Notes: generated from the letters alone by a model not told the origin. A stretch of 64,000 nt of DNA from an uncultured Bacteroidia bacterium (GCA_902802535.1 CADCML010000003.1:1-64000), one strand, 5' to 3'. Shown: positions 27,767 through 37,200, counted from the stretch's first letter. Numbers and translations are program-made.

Positions 27767-27774
27767 CAAAGATA
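27767..27774 (-). promoter_or_regulatory. -7 element of the large adhesin gene
   Basis: TATCTTTG on the minus strand, 92 bases before the start. The 277-base gap 27,676-27,952 otherwise holds only the terminator below. Confidence 0.5.
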
Positions 27775-27887
27775 ATGATTAATCCTTTGTAGGTCAAGGG
27801 AAGAAAGAATTAATTTGAAAAAGATTTCAACAAGTGTTGATAAGCTACAGCGATTGTGTCAAACCCAACGGAAGTTGCTGATTGACA

Positions 27888-27928
27888 ACAAAAAAAACAT
27901 CCGCAACACTGCGAAGGCAATGTTGCGG
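27888..27928 (-). terminator. Terminator after the M49 peptidase gene
   Basis: On the minus strand CCGCAACA..TGTTGCGG (27928-27901) forms a stem followed by a T-rich run. Confidence 0.75.
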
Positions 27929-27952
27929 AGGATTGTCTTATGAAAACAGGAT

Positions 27953-29599
27953 TTATTTCAGCAGCACCTGCGGTCCCATGTTGAAATAGATGTCCGTGGG
28001 AATGCCGGCGGCGTTCACGCGGTCGAGGTCGGCTTGCAACTGGGGTTGGATGACAGTCATCTCGCCCATCCAGGCCTTGGTGGCATCGTAGTCGCCGTTG
28101 CCTTGGTGACGAAGAATGTCGCCCGCCAGTTTCTCCACTGCCACTTTCATCTTCTCGAAGTCGATGGCATAGCGGCCTTCCTCGTTGCGGACGAAAGCAC
28201 CTTCGTTCTGGAAATAGTTGAAGGTAAGCATGTTGGCCTTGCCGTGGGCACTGGCCGCACCGAAGCGCACTGAACGGAAAATGCCGGCCATGAAGGTGGT
28301 GTAGTTGTCTTCCATGGTGGTGTTAGTGTACTCGCCCATTTCGGCTAATTTGGTGACGAGATAAAGACCCAACACATCGGCCTTGGCCTCTTCGAGAGCA
28401 TTGTATTGGTTGCCAAGGGCTTCGCGCACGGTGCCCTTGCCCGTGATGGTGTTCTTGATGCCCATGCCGTGGGCGGTTTCGTGGAACATCACGTTGGCGA
28501 AGAAGGCGTCAAACTTGATGTGTTCCATCGACTCGGGAGTCATCAACTCTTTTGAGATAGGTTCCAAAATCTTGTCGAACTTGGCTTGCATGGCGTTCTT
28601 GAGCTGAAGCTTGCGGGTACCGCGTTGCAGCTGCACACGCTCGTCGTTGGGCAGGTTGATGGCGATGGTCTTACTGTTGGCGTTGCAGTCGCCGGCGTAA
28701 TACACCACATCGTATGCGGCGAGGTCGACGTCACTTCCGGGTACTTCCTTCTTGTACTCGGCAGGCACGGGCAGTTGCTTTTGCAGCTCGGGCACAAACG
28801 AGGCGTAGCGGGCCAACTGTTTGGTCCATTCCTGGTCTTTGATGAGGATGAAGCCCTCATGCGAAGCCTTGATGCCGTAGCGAGCATCAGTGTAGTTCTC
28901 GATAGGGCCAATCACCATGTCGATGTTGTTGTTGCGCACGTCCATCCACTGCATGTCGCTCTCAAGATAGTCGTCTGTGCGGAGAGCGAGAGCGCGCAGT
29001 TTCAGGTATTGGCTGAACTCGGGGTCGCCAGCAAGCTCAGAGGCCTGGTCAAGGAGCGAGGCGGCTTTCTCGATTTGCTCGGCGAAGTAGTCGTGATACC
29101 ACACACACTTCAGTGCACCGTTCTCGTCGCGGACAATCATGGTATATTGGCTGGTCTTGTTGGGGTCATCGAAGGCGTTCCACTCCTCCTCGGTCATGTC
29201 GGCGGGATAGAAGCGGGCACCGGCGGGTTTCGGGCCGATACCTTCAACGAAAGGCTTGTTGCCGTCGAGACCGTCCCAGGGGCCGTAGGCGATGGTGGCT
29301 AATTTCTTGATGTCGGCATTGTCGCCAATACGAGTCATGAGTTCATTCTTGTCGCCATAGTTCTCTTGCCAAAAGAGACCATCCATGATGTCGGCGGCTT
29401 GGAAGAGCAACGGCAACATTTGTTTCTCGTTGTCGCTCAGGTGGTCGATGTTGGTCGTCAAAGTATACTCGGCATACTTGTCCGACAAATGCGTTTCTTG
29501 CTTGACAGGCTCGGCGGTCTGTTCAGGCTTCTTGTTGTTGTCGCAGGCGGTGGCACCAATAGCCAATGCTGCTACGAGGGCTAAATGTTTGATTTTCAT
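27953..29599 (-). CDS. M49-like dipeptidyl peptidase III family lipoprotein
   Basis: A 548-residue protein starting with a lipoprotein signal (LAIGATAC, Cys19). The zinc-peptidase site is HETAH (H373, E374, H377) followed 26 residues later by EEAKAD (E403/E404), the M49-type arrangement. Classical DPP III uses HExxGH with one extra residue; this protein has plain HExxH, as in the Nudix-linked bacterial branch. It is expected to release dipeptides in the periplasm or at the outer membrane. TATCTTTG (minus, 29,666-29,673) is its likely promoter. Confidence 0.82.
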   Translation of the reverse strand: MKIKHLALVAALAIGATACDNNKKPEQTAEPVKQETHLSDKYAEYTLTTNIDHLSDNEKQMLPLLFQAADIMDGLFWQENYGDKNELMTRIGDNADIKKLATIAYGPWDGLDGNKPFVEGIGPKPAGARFYPADMTEEEWNAFDDPNKTSQYTMIVRDENGALKCVWYHDYFAEQIEKAASLLDQASELAGDPEFSQYLKLRALALRTDDYLESDMQWMDVRNNNIDMVIGPIENYTDARYGIKASHEGFILIKDQEWTKQLARYASFVPELQKQLPVPAEYKKEVPGSDVDLAAYDVVYYAGDCNANSKTIAINLPNDERVQLQRGTRKLQLKNAMQAKFDKILEPISKELMTPESMEHIKFDAFFANVMFHETAHGMGIKNTITGKGTVREALGNQYNALEEAKADVLGLYLVTKLAEMGEYTNTTMEDNYTTFMAGIFRSVRFGAASAHGKANMLTFNYFQNEGAFVRNEEGRYAIDFEKMKVAVEKLAGDILRHQGNGDYDATKAWMGEMTVIQPQLQADLDRVNAAGIPTDIYFNMGPQVLLK

Positions 29600-29665
29600 T
29601 TTTATATAATTTTAGGATTTCAAATTCCAGATTTCAAATTTAAAGATTGATGTGGGTTTGAGCCG

Positions 29666-29673
29666 CAAAGATA
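29666..29673 (-). promoter_or_regulatory. -7 element of the M49 peptidase gene
   Basis: TATCTTTG on the minus strand, 67 bases before the ATG at 29599. Confidence 0.5.
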
Positions 29674-29681
29674 GGCAAAAG

Positions 29682-30818
29682 TCAGATATACTCCGAATAA
29701 TTATTAGCGTTCACCACCGCAAATTTAGCCTCTGGATAGGCCTCGGCAAAGGCTTTTGGTGCCGATGGCGACTTCTTCCCCAACTTCATCTCAAAGGCGT
29801 TCATAACTCCCGAACCAGTCTCTATCAGGTCAATCTCTTGTTTGTCGTAGGTGCGCCAAAAGTGGAACTCAAGCCCAAGTCGCTCATTTTGATTGCGTTT
29901 CATTCGCTCGGTGATGATGTAGTTCTCCCAAAGTGCGCCACGGTCGGCATCGGTACGAAGCGAAAGCGGCTCGAAATTGCGGATGACCGCATTGCGAACC
30001 CCGTTATCGGTAAAATACCACTTGCTCGATTTAGTGACCTCTTTTCGAAGGTTCTTGGAGAAGCCGCCCAAACGATACAACACGAACACCTTTTGCAGCA
30101 AGTCCAAATAACGCTCAACCGTGTTCTTGCTGATTCCCAATTGTTTGCCGACCTCCTCAAAGGATAGTTCATCGCCCATTTGGTAGGCCACCAAGCGCAG
30201 TAAGTCACGAATCTTGGCCGAGTTCTTGATGCCATCGACGGCGAGAATGTCTTTGAGCAGATACGACTCCACTATATCATTAAGGTATTCCTTTTTCTCC
30301 ACAAACGTATCCAACATAACCACCTCGGGATAGGAGCCGTAAATCAGTCGCGCCTCCAGATTCCGCTTGCTCTCGATGGGCGACTCCACCGTGGCAATCT
30401 CCTGTTGCGAAAAAGGCAACAAAACAAACTGCGTTCCTCGACCCACCAAAGGCTCGCCAGCTTGGTTTTTCAGGTCGAAGGAAGATGAACCGCTCGCAAT
30501 GACGCGAATGCCGGGAACTTCGTCCACGATGAGTTTCAACTTCTTCCCGATGTCGGGGATGTGTTGCGCCTCGTCGATGGCCAACAGATCCATACCCTCC
30601 AACACATGGCAATAGTTGGCAATGCTTATCGGCTCTAACATAGCAATGGAATCGGCATCCTCGCCGTTGAGCATAAGCGACTTGCCCTTAAACGATTGCA
30701 CGATTTGCTTGAGCAGGAAAGTCTTCCCCACTCGGCGTGGTCCGAAAATCAGCATGACCTTTTGTGGCTTCATGCGATCCACCACCCGCTGTTGCAATGC
30801 CCTTTGAATCGTATCCAT
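29682..30818 (-). CDS. AAA ATPase with DUF4143 domain, copy 1
   Basis: A 378-residue protein: Walker A FGPRRVGKTF near residue 25, Walker B LLAIDEAQHIPDIG, sensor SGSSSFDL, a winged-helix DUF4143 part (VAYQMGDELSFEEVGKQLGI then SKNTVERYLDLL), and a C-terminal nuclease-like segment (LEFHFWRTYDKQEIDLIE). Family members are common in Bacteroidota, often unlinked, and have no firm role. The start at 30818 is set by TACTTTTG (minus, 30,839-30,846); an 18-codon upstream extension would include the promoter. Confidence 0.88.
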   Translation of the reverse strand: MDTIQRALQQRVVDRMKPQKVMLIFGPRRVGKTFLLKQIVQSFKGKSLMLNGEDADSIAMLEPISIANYCHVLEGMDLLAIDEAQHIPDIGKKLKLIVDEVPGIRVIASGSSSFDLKNQAGEPLVGRGTQFVLLPFSQQEIATVESPIESKRNLEARLIYGSYPEVVMLDTFVEKKEYLNDIVESYLLKDILAVDGIKNSAKIRDLLRLVAYQMGDELSFEEVGKQLGISKNTVERYLDLLQKVFVLYRLGGFSKNLRKEVTKSSKWYFTDNGVRNAVIRNFEPLSLRTDADRGALWENYIITERMKRNQNERLGLEFHFWRTYDKQEIDLIETGSGVMNAFEMKLGKKSPSAPKAFAEAYPEAKFAVVNANNYSEYI

Positions 30819-30838
30819 ATCATTGAGAATTAACGACG

Positions 30839-30846
30839 CAAAAGTA
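30839..30846 (-). promoter_or_regulatory. -7 element of the DUF4143 ATPase gene, copy 1
   Basis: TACTTTTG on the minus strand; transcription would start near 30,832 with a 14-base leader. Confidence 0.6.
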
Positions 30847-30879
30847 CAATAATTTCTCCTTCTGACAAGCAAAAAACAA

Positions 30880-30939
30880 AAATTCCGTCAGTTGACTGAC
30901 GGAATTTAGCTAAATTGCGTCAGTTGACTGACGCAATTT
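30880..30939. promoter_or_regulatory. Tandem pair of near-identical palindromes (possible operator or paired hairpins)
   Basis: Unit 1 has arms AAATTCCGTCAGT and ACTGACGGAATTT around TG. Unit 2 has arms AAATTGCGTCAGT and ACTGACGCAATTT around TG. Start-to-start spacing is 32 bases, about three helical turns, and the joint itself is the palindrome TTTAGCTAAA. The only arm difference (C-G versus G-C) is compensated on the other arm. The pair lies between the acyl-CoA dehydrogenase stop and the ATPase promoter on the minus strand. It could be a regulator site for the ATPase, a terminator, or a mobile repeat. Confidence 0.7.
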
Positions 30940-30959
30940 GCGATTTTCACCTTCAAAAA

Positions 30960-32102
30960 TCAGCACCCAATGGCCCTCGAAATCACCAAACGGAGGATTT
31001 CGGAGGTGCCTTCGCCGATTTGTAGGATGCGCTGGTCGCGGTAGAAACGCTCCATGTCGAACTCTTTCAGCAGACCGTGACCGCCCATCACCTGAACGGC
31101 GTTGTCGCAGACTTCGGCAGCCACCTCGGAGCAATAGAGTTTCGCCATCGCCGCCTCCTTGCCAAAGGGACGATGCTGGTCTTTCAGCCAGCAGGCATGG
31201 TAGAGCAATCCACGGGCAGCCTCAATCTTCATGGCCATGTCGGCAAGTTTGAAAGCCACCGCCTGGAACTTGCACACGGGTTTGCCAAACTGCACACGCT
31301 TTTTCGAGTAGGCCAAGGCCATCTCGTATGCACCTTGCGCACAACCCAACCCCATCGCGCCGATTGAGAGTCGACCCGAATCCAATGTGGCCAGCATGAT
31401 ATGTGAACCCTCGCCCGGCTTGCCGAGGATGCAGTCTTCAGGCAGACGCACATCATTGAAAATCAGCTTGCCCGTGTTGGAGGCACGCCACATCATCTTG
31501 TCGTGCATGGGTGTTTGCGTGAAGCCATCCCTCTTGTTTTCGACCAACAAAGCCGTAAACTCCGGCTTGCCGTCCTTTTCACCCGAAACGGCTTGTACAG
31601 TGGTACCCAAGCTGATAGGCGTCGCGCTATTGGTGATGAAAATCTTGGATCCGTTGAGGTGCCAGAAGGTGCCGTCAAAGGAGGCAGTGGTTTTGGTGCC
31701 GCGCGAGTCGCTGCCAGCGTCTTCTTCAGTTAGGCCGAAACCCCAAAGACGGTCTTTACAGAGTTGAGGCAAGTATTTTTGCTTCTGCTCTTCGGTGCCG
31801 TAATCCTTGATGGGCCCGATACCCAATGAATTGTCCGCAGCAATGGTAGCGGCTGTGGAGCCGTCCACGCGGGCCAATTCCTCGACGGCGATAATATAGC
31901 TCAGGTTGTCAAGGCCTTGGCCACCGTATTCCTTCGGGACGGTCATGCCCAACAGACCAAGTTCGGCCATTTTCAGTGTCAGGCCAACGTCGAAATGCTG
32001 GTCTTCGTCGTTTTCGCGGGCTACGGGTTTCACTTCCTGTTCGGCGAAGTCGCGCACCCGTTGGCGGAGGGCTTCCTGTTCTTTTGTAAGGTCGAAATTC
32101 AT
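30960..32102 (-). CDS. Acyl-CoA dehydrogenase
   Basis: A 380-residue flavoprotein of the butyryl/isovaleryl-CoA dehydrogenase family. It has GFGLTEEDAGSDSRGTKT (FAD and substrate binding), TPMHDKMMWRASNTGKLIF, VQFGKP, QVMGGHGLLKEFDMERFYRD, and IGEGTSEIL with the expected catalytic base E364. It lies 37 bases after a biotin-dependent carboxylase alpha subunit. The pair suggests branched-chain (leucine) breakdown through an isovaleryl-CoA step, but short-chain fatty acyl-CoA use is also possible. Confidence 0.94.
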   Translation of the reverse strand: MNFDLTKEQEALRQRVRDFAEQEVKPVARENDEDQHFDVGLTLKMAELGLLGMTVPKEYGGQGLDNLSYIIAVEELARVDGSTAATIAADNSLGIGPIKDYGTEEQKQKYLPQLCKDRLWGFGLTEEDAGSDSRGTKTTASFDGTFWHLNGSKIFITNSATPISLGTTVQAVSGEKDGKPEFTALLVENKRDGFTQTPMHDKMMWRASNTGKLIFNDVRLPEDCILGKPGEGSHIMLATLDSGRLSIGAMGLGCAQGAYEMALAYSKKRVQFGKPVCKFQAVAFKLADMAMKIEAARGLLYHACWLKDQHRPFGKEAAMAKLYCSEVAAEVCDNAVQVMGGHGLLKEFDMERFYRDQRILQIGEGTSEILRLVISRAIGC

Positions 32103-32115
32103 AATATTGTCCTTA

Positions 32116-32147
32116 ATAGGCGGACACTCGGATCCGCTCCTACATTA
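32116..32147. repeat. Palindromic repeat, family C variant, between carboxylase and dehydrogenase genes
   Basis: GCGGA/TCCGC arms followed by TCCTACATT, the same layout as the copy at 11,534-11,563. Confidence 0.5.
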
Positions 32148-34131
32148 ACTCAATTAATTGCATTTTATTGTCTACCATCTGCCCTTCGGTGACGAGAATT
32201 TTCTTCACCTTGGCATTGCCTGAAGCCACGATGTTGTTCTCCATCTTCATCGCCTCCACCACAATCATCACCATTCCTTCGTTCACTTCGTCACCTTCCT
32301 TTACATTGATTTTCACCACTTTGCCAGGCATGGGAGATACCATTTTCGACTTATCGTTCACCGACTCCTTGCTGGCATAATCCAAGGTGTCGTTCAATTG
32401 GTCAGTGCGGAAACAGGTGAAGTTGAGGCCATGGAAATTGACAATGGTTTTCTGTTCGTCGTTCACCGAACAGTACACTGTTTCCGTTCGGCCGTTGAGC
32501 ATGATTTTCAGTTGATGGGTGTCGTAGTGGACAAACTCCACCGAGAAAGACATTCCCCCAACCTTTCCCTTGATTTTGCCCGCTTCCGCCGCGCAAATGC
32601 TGACGGGAATCCGCTTGCCCTCCACATCAACGGTCAACTGCATGTGGTAACGCCAATAACCAATTTGTTCCCACACGTTTTCAGGCTGCTGTTCCACCTG
32701 ACGCTTGCAGAAATCAAACATCAGGAAAGAAATAGCTATATCGTTTACATTCAGATTGTTGCGACTCTCATTCAAGGCATTCAGCAAAGCTTCTTGATGC
32801 GTGGAACAGAAAGCGGTGTCTATCTTGTTGTCGATAAAGTCGGGATTCTTGATGACTTCCCAAAGGTAAGCCTTGTTGGTGGTCAAACCTTGGATGATGA
32901 AGTCTTTCAAAGCATGTTGTGCCGTTTCAATGGCGCTTTGGCGGTCTTTGGCATGGCAACTTAATTTTGCAATCATCGGGTCGTAAGCTTCAGAAATCGA
33001 GCAAGTTCCGTCAATGCTACTATCGACACGTGCCCCACGTACTTGGGGCTCATGGTAGGCCGTCACCTTGCCGGGTGTGGGCAGGAATCCGTTGGCAGGG
33101 TCTTCGGCATAGATACGCAACTCTATGGCGTGACCTTGGGGTTGGATGGCCTCTTGGGTCCACCCCATCTCCTTCCCTCTCGCAATGCGGATTTGTTCTT
33201 CCACGATGTCAATGCCCGTTCGCATCTCGGTGACGGGGTGCTCCACCTGGATGCGGGTGTTCATCTCCAAGAAATAGAAATTCAGGTCCTTGTCGACCAG
33301 AAATTCCACCGTACCCGCGTTTCGGTAACCGATGGCCTTGCAAAGCTTTACAGCGGTCTCGCAAATCTGTTGGCGTTTTTCCTCGGTCAAGGTGGGCGAC
33401 GGTGATTCTTCGATGATTTTCTGGTATCGGCGCTGGATGGTACATTCACGCTCGTGCAAATGGATGACATTGCCATGATGGTCGGCCAACACCTGCACTT
33501 CGATATGGCGAGGTCGTTCAATATACTGTTCGATGAAGACTGTGCCATCGCCGAAATACTTCTCCGCCTCGCGCGAGGCTCGTTCCATTTCGGGTTTCAA
33601 GCTCTCCTTGTCCCAAACGATGTGCATACCTTTGCCGCCACCGCCTGCCGCTGCCTTTATCAACACGGGGTAAGGCAACGTGTCGGCCATCTGGAGGATT
33701 TCCTCGTGACTGCCCATCAAGCCAAAAGTGACGGGAATGCCATGCTTTACGGCCACTTTTCGGGCCTCAATCTTATTGCCCATTAACCGCATCGAAGTGG
33801 CATCGGGACCGATGAAAATCAAGTTGCTGGCCTCGCAAGCCTCGACTAATTCGGGGCTCTCGGAGAGGAAACCATAGCCGGGATGGATAGCATCGGCACC
33901 TGAGTCCAAAGCCGCATCGATGATTTTACGGATATTGAGGTAAGTGTCCTTAAGCGGCCCATTGCCCAAGGGGTAAGCCTCGTCAGCCAAACGACGGTGC
34001 AGGGCATTGGCATCATTGTCGGCAAAAATGGCGACGGAGGCAATATGCAGTTTCCGCAACGTCTTGATGACGCGGACTGCTATTTCGCCACGGTTGGCGA
34101 CCAAGACCTTATTGATTCTTTTGCTGTTCAT
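32140..34131 (-). CDS. Biotin-dependent acyl-CoA carboxylase, alpha subunit (biotin carboxylase + carrier)
   Basis: A 663-residue protein from the ATG at 34131; a TTG three codons earlier is closer to the promoter than likely. The biotin carboxylase part (about 8-455) has VLVANRGEIAVRVIKTL, AAAGGGGKGMHIV, FIEQYIERPRHIEVQVL, YFLEMNTRIQVEHPVTE and RIYAEDP. The C-terminal biotinyl domain has VVEAMKMEN with biotinylated K629, 35 residues from the end. Length and layout fit 3-methylcrotonyl- or propionyl-CoA carboxylase alpha. The beta (carboxyltransferase) subunit is not in the window. Promoter TATTTTTG on the minus strand at 34,152-34,159. Confidence 0.93.
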   Translation of the reverse strand: MNSKRINKVLVANRGEIAVRVIKTLRKLHIASVAIFADNDANALHRRLADEAYPLGNGPLKDTYLNIRKIIDAALDSGADAIHPGYGFLSESPELVEACEASNLIFIGPDATSMRLMGNKIEARKVAVKHGIPVTFGLMGSHEEILQMADTLPYPVLIKAAAGGGGKGMHIVWDKESLKPEMERASREAEKYFGDGTVFIEQYIERPRHIEVQVLADHHGNVIHLHERECTIQRRYQKIIEESPSPTLTEEKRQQICETAVKLCKAIGYRNAGTVEFLVDKDLNFYFLEMNTRIQVEHPVTEMRTGIDIVEEQIRIARGKEMGWTQEAIQPQGHAIELRIYAEDPANGFLPTPGKVTAYHEPQVRGARVDSSIDGTCSISEAYDPMIAKLSCHAKDRQSAIETAQHALKDFIIQGLTTNKAYLWEVIKNPDFIDNKIDTAFCSTHQEALLNALNESRNNLNVNDIAISFLMFDFCKRQVEQQPENVWEQIGYWRYHMQLTVDVEGKRIPVSICAAEAGKIKGKVGGMSFSVEFVHYDTHQLKIMLNGRTETVYCSVNDEQKTIVNFHGLNFTCFRTDQLNDTLDYASKESVNDKSKMVSPMPGKVVKINVKEGDEVNEGMVMIVVEAMKMENNIVASGNAKVKKILVTEGQMVDNKMQLIELM

Positions 34132-34151
34132 GGCGGTCAATTATGATAGCG

Positions 34152-34159
34152 CAAAAATA
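34152..34159 (-). promoter_or_regulatory. -7 element of carboxylase-dehydrogenase operon
   Basis: TATTTTTG on the minus strand; it favours the ATG at 34131 (about a 14-base leader). Confidence 0.55.
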
Positions 34160-34210
34160 CAAAAAGAAAGACAACCTTTTCAGATTGCCTTTCTTTTTTT
34201 CATTCCTTTG

Positions 34211-34238
34211 TGTAGACGTTGCGCGCAACGTCTCTACA
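34211..34238. repeat. Palindromic repeat, family C
   Basis: AGACGTTGCGCGCAACGTCT (34214-34233) is a perfect palindrome flanked by GT and CTAC. It lies just after the stop of the beta-propeller gene and may terminate it. Confidence 0.7.
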
Positions 34239-34244
34239 GCGTCA

Positions 34245-37124
34245 TTAGTACACCATGAACTTCACGCTGTTGTTCTTGACACCTTGGTTGAGGCGCAAGA
34301 TGTAGGAGCCTGAGCTGAGGTTCTCGGCGCTGATGTTGACTTGGTGTTCACCTTCACTGAGACGGCCCACGTTCTGGTTCATCACCATGCGACCCGTCAT
34401 GTCGAACACTTGGTAGCTGACGTTGCAGCTTTCCTTGAGCTCGAAACTGAGGGTGGCTTGGCTGCTCACCGGGTTAGGATACATGCTCACGTTGACGGTT
34501 TCGACAGTCGGGTTCTCAGTAACGCCAGTAAAGTCTTTCTTATAGTTCTCGCAGCGGAAGATACCTCTACCATAGGTGGCGGCATAGATGATACCCGTGT
34601 TCTTCACACCAGGATACTCCGTCACGAAGTCGCCTTCCGCGGTGTGGTTCACCGTGATGGCATCTTCAACGCAGAGGCGCTGTTGCTTGAGTTCCATGAC
34701 CGGGATTTCGCCGAGCATTTCGCTATCGAAAGTCCAAGCGCTGAGGTTCTTTGACCTGTAAATACCACGTTCGGTGCCGAGGATGACGTCGCCCGTTGCC
34801 ATTTCAATCACGGAAGAATAGACCGGCATCTTAGGCAGGTTGCCCTGCTTGGAGACGAAGGTGGGTTCTTCGGACATGGCGTTGGTCGAATAGAGCACAT
34901 AGTCCTCGTTGCCATAGTTGCCCAAAGTGACAAGCACTTTGTTGTTGTCGTTCGGGTCGACGCTAACGGAAGTGATGCATTGCGTGGTGCCCAAATCGAT
35001 GGTGGTAACGGTGGCGGCATACAGTGAGTCGGTGATGGTACCCGTGCTGGAATCGACGACATCGTTCAAGCCAGTGATACGCATGAACTTGCCATTCTTG
35101 AAGCCCACAAACATGGTATTACCATCGGCGGTGATGCCCATGCTGAGCGGATCGCCCTTGAAGCCTGAGTGCGACTTGTCGGCCACCTTGTACCATTCGG
35201 CTTCCTTGTCGAACTGCAGAGGAGTGCGGGTCATGAAGAAAGCATCGGTCGAAGCGACGAAGAAGTAGGAAGTGATGGGATCATGCACTTCGATGGAGTC
35301 GCCAGCGACAAGCGTAGAAGTCAGCGTATAGTTGAAAGGATACTTGTTGGTACTCATCACCTGGACAGTGGTGCCGACAGGCAGATCTTCCTCGGTTTTA
35401 TTGTAATACCACACCGTTTCGGGATTCTGCTGGTTGTTATAGTTTTCGACCAGCATGATAGGCATACGGAACATGGAGGTGCTGGGCAGCGAGAGGGCTG
35501 AAGTGAAGTTGGACGAAATCCAGTCTTCGCCAGCGGTTTGGGTACGTGACATGTGGAACTTCCACGATTCGGCATCGCCCTTATAGGTCACGAAGAACGT
35601 ATTGGCATTCAGCGTGGAGATGGCGCAACTACCAGCGTGGGAGATGTCTGAGAAGAGACCCGAGTTGTCGCTCGTAGGATTGATCCATAAACCACTTTCC
35701 AAGCTACCAGCCTCGGCATCGCCAGGGATATACACCGTGCCGTGATCGAGGCCACCTGCCAAAACGCGGGTGTCTTTGCCAGAGCAGGCCACACCGAACA
35801 TGCGGGAAGTGGTGTAGTTGCGGTTGCAGTTGCTGAAAGTGAATCTACCAGTAGCTTTATAGATACCGCCATCGGTACCCACGTAGCACTCGTCCGTGTT
35901 GTTGGGGTTGAAGACCATGGCGTGGAGGCCGACGTGCAGGTAATTCGACAGGTAGTAGTACGACTGGTTTGTCAGTTGGTTAGCGATATAGAGGCCATCG
36001 TTGGGAGTAGCTGTCAGCGACCAGAGGTTGTAGCCGAGCACATAGACGACATCTGAATCCTCGGGGTCAACAACCAAGCCATGGTTGTAAAGGCCGTAAT
36101 CGCCATAGATGTTATGGCCCAGGTTGGCGTCAATGCTTGGCAGAATGACACGCCATGTGTTACCTTTGTCAACCGAAACATAAACGCCCATGTGCTTACC
36201 ATCGGTATTGATGAAACTGGCATAAATCACATTGTCATCCGAGGGAGCGATAGCAAGGTCAACCATACCGTCAGCAGACTGCGGCAGCAGGCTGTCGCCC
36301 TGCAAGGCGTTAGTGGTGCCGGAATGATTCACCATGTGGGTGATGTCGGTGCCGACATAGACTTGACCGTCAACAGCAGCTGTGATGGTGTTGTTGACAG
36401 CTTTCACGGCAACGGCTTTGCCTTCGATAGCAGTGGCCCAAGTGTGACCCTTGTCGCTAGAGTACATCAGACCCTCGTTGGTGGCAGCCAGAAGTTTGCC
36501 GTCGGAAAGAGCGAGGCCGTTGATGAACTGCCATTCGTCTTCGGTAGGCACAACAATCTGCTCGAAAACGTCATTGGTGAGGGTGTACAAACCTGAGCCG
36601 ATAAAGCTGTTGTCGTAGCCTTGTTGGCTGAGGCCGTTGTTAGTAGCGGCATCGTCGCAGTCACCCGTACCAACGTAAATGACGCCATCGGCATCCTGGA
36701 CCATGCAGCTGACCATCAGACTGAGGCCGCCCACATGATGCCAACTGACACCATAGTTGTAGGACTTGAAAACACCACCGCCCTTGGAGCCGATGTAAAC
36801 CACACCGTTGGCATGGCCATTATACAGACGGTTGTCGTACAAAATAGCAGTGGTCTGACCACCCATGTTGTCAGGACCCATGTTGATCCAATAGAGCGGC
36901 TTGTCGGCATCATTCCTTGTTGCAGGAGCCTGCATTGCCTTGAACATGTCGGCAGGGTCGATCAAGCCCGTCTTTTGGTTAGCGCGGAGACTGCCCATAA
37001 AGCTTTCCGCATTGTTGAGTTGCTTGCGCGGGACATAGTGTCCACCTTGGTCAGCGATAGTCATCGATTGACCTAAGATCATGATTACCAGAAGTAAACT
37101 GAAAGGTAAAAATCTCTTTTTCAT
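34245..37124 (-). CDS. T9SS-secreted beta-propeller protein (sortilin/BNR-like repeats)
   Basis: A 959-residue protein with an N-terminal signal (MKKRFLPFSLLLVIMILGQS). The body has repeated Asp-box or BNR-like motifs: GGGVFKSYNYGVSWHHV, GLMYSSDKGHTWATA, GVYVSVDKGNTWRVI, GIYRSKNLSAW. This suggests two sortilin-type propellers. The last 80 residues form a T9SS sorting domain (VSMYPNPVSSQATLSFEL, FDMTGRMV, GSYILRL). No sialidase catalytic residues are evident, so binding or scaffold roles are more likely. TATATTTG (minus, 37,193-37,200) is the probable promoter. Confidence 0.87.
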   Translation of the reverse strand: MKKRFLPFSLLLVIMILGQSMTIADQGGHYVPRKQLNNAESFMGSLRANQKTGLIDPADMFKAMQAPATRNDADKPLYWINMGPDNMGGQTTAILYDNRLYNGHANGVVYIGSKGGGVFKSYNYGVSWHHVGGLSLMVSCMVQDADGVIYVGTGDCDDAATNNGLSQQGYDNSFIGSGLYTLTNDVFEQIVVPTEDEWQFINGLALSDGKLLAATNEGLMYSSDKGHTWATAIEGKAVAVKAVNNTITAAVDGQVYVGTDITHMVNHSGTTNALQGDSLLPQSADGMVDLAIAPSDDNVIYASFINTDGKHMGVYVSVDKGNTWRVILPSIDANLGHNIYGDYGLYNHGLVVDPEDSDVVYVLGYNLWSLTATPNDGLYIANQLTNQSYYYLSNYLHVGLHAMVFNPNNTDECYVGTDGGIYKATGRFTFSNCNRNYTTSRMFGVACSGKDTRVLAGGLDHGTVYIPGDAEAGSLESGLWINPTSDNSGLFSDISHAGSCAISTLNANTFFVTYKGDAESWKFHMSRTQTAGEDWISSNFTSALSLPSTSMFRMPIMLVENYNNQQNPETVWYYNKTEEDLPVGTTVQVMSTNKYPFNYTLTSTLVAGDSIEVHDPITSYFFVASTDAFFMTRTPLQFDKEAEWYKVADKSHSGFKGDPLSMGITADGNTMFVGFKNGKFMRITGLNDVVDSSTGTITDSLYAATVTTIDLGTTQCITSVSVDPNDNNKVLVTLGNYGNEDYVLYSTNAMSEEPTFVSKQGNLPKMPVYSSVIEMATGDVILGTERGIYRSKNLSAWTFDSEMLGEIPVMELKQQRLCVEDAITVNHTAEGDFVTEYPGVKNTGIIYAATYGRGIFRCENYKKDFTGVTENPTVETVNVSMYPNPVSSQATLSFELKESCNVSYQVFDMTGRMVMNQNVGRLSEGEHQVNISAENLSSGSYILRLNQGVKNNSVKFMVY

Positions 37125-37192
37125 ATCACGAAATTTTAATTAATTCTTTCTATTTCACGTGTTTTGACACTTTTTCACTTTAATATGGTCTG

Positions 37193-37200
37193 CAAATATA
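37193..37200 (-). promoter_or_regulatory. -7 element of the beta-propeller gene
   Basis: TATATTTG on the minus strand, about 70 bases before the start. Confidence 0.5.
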
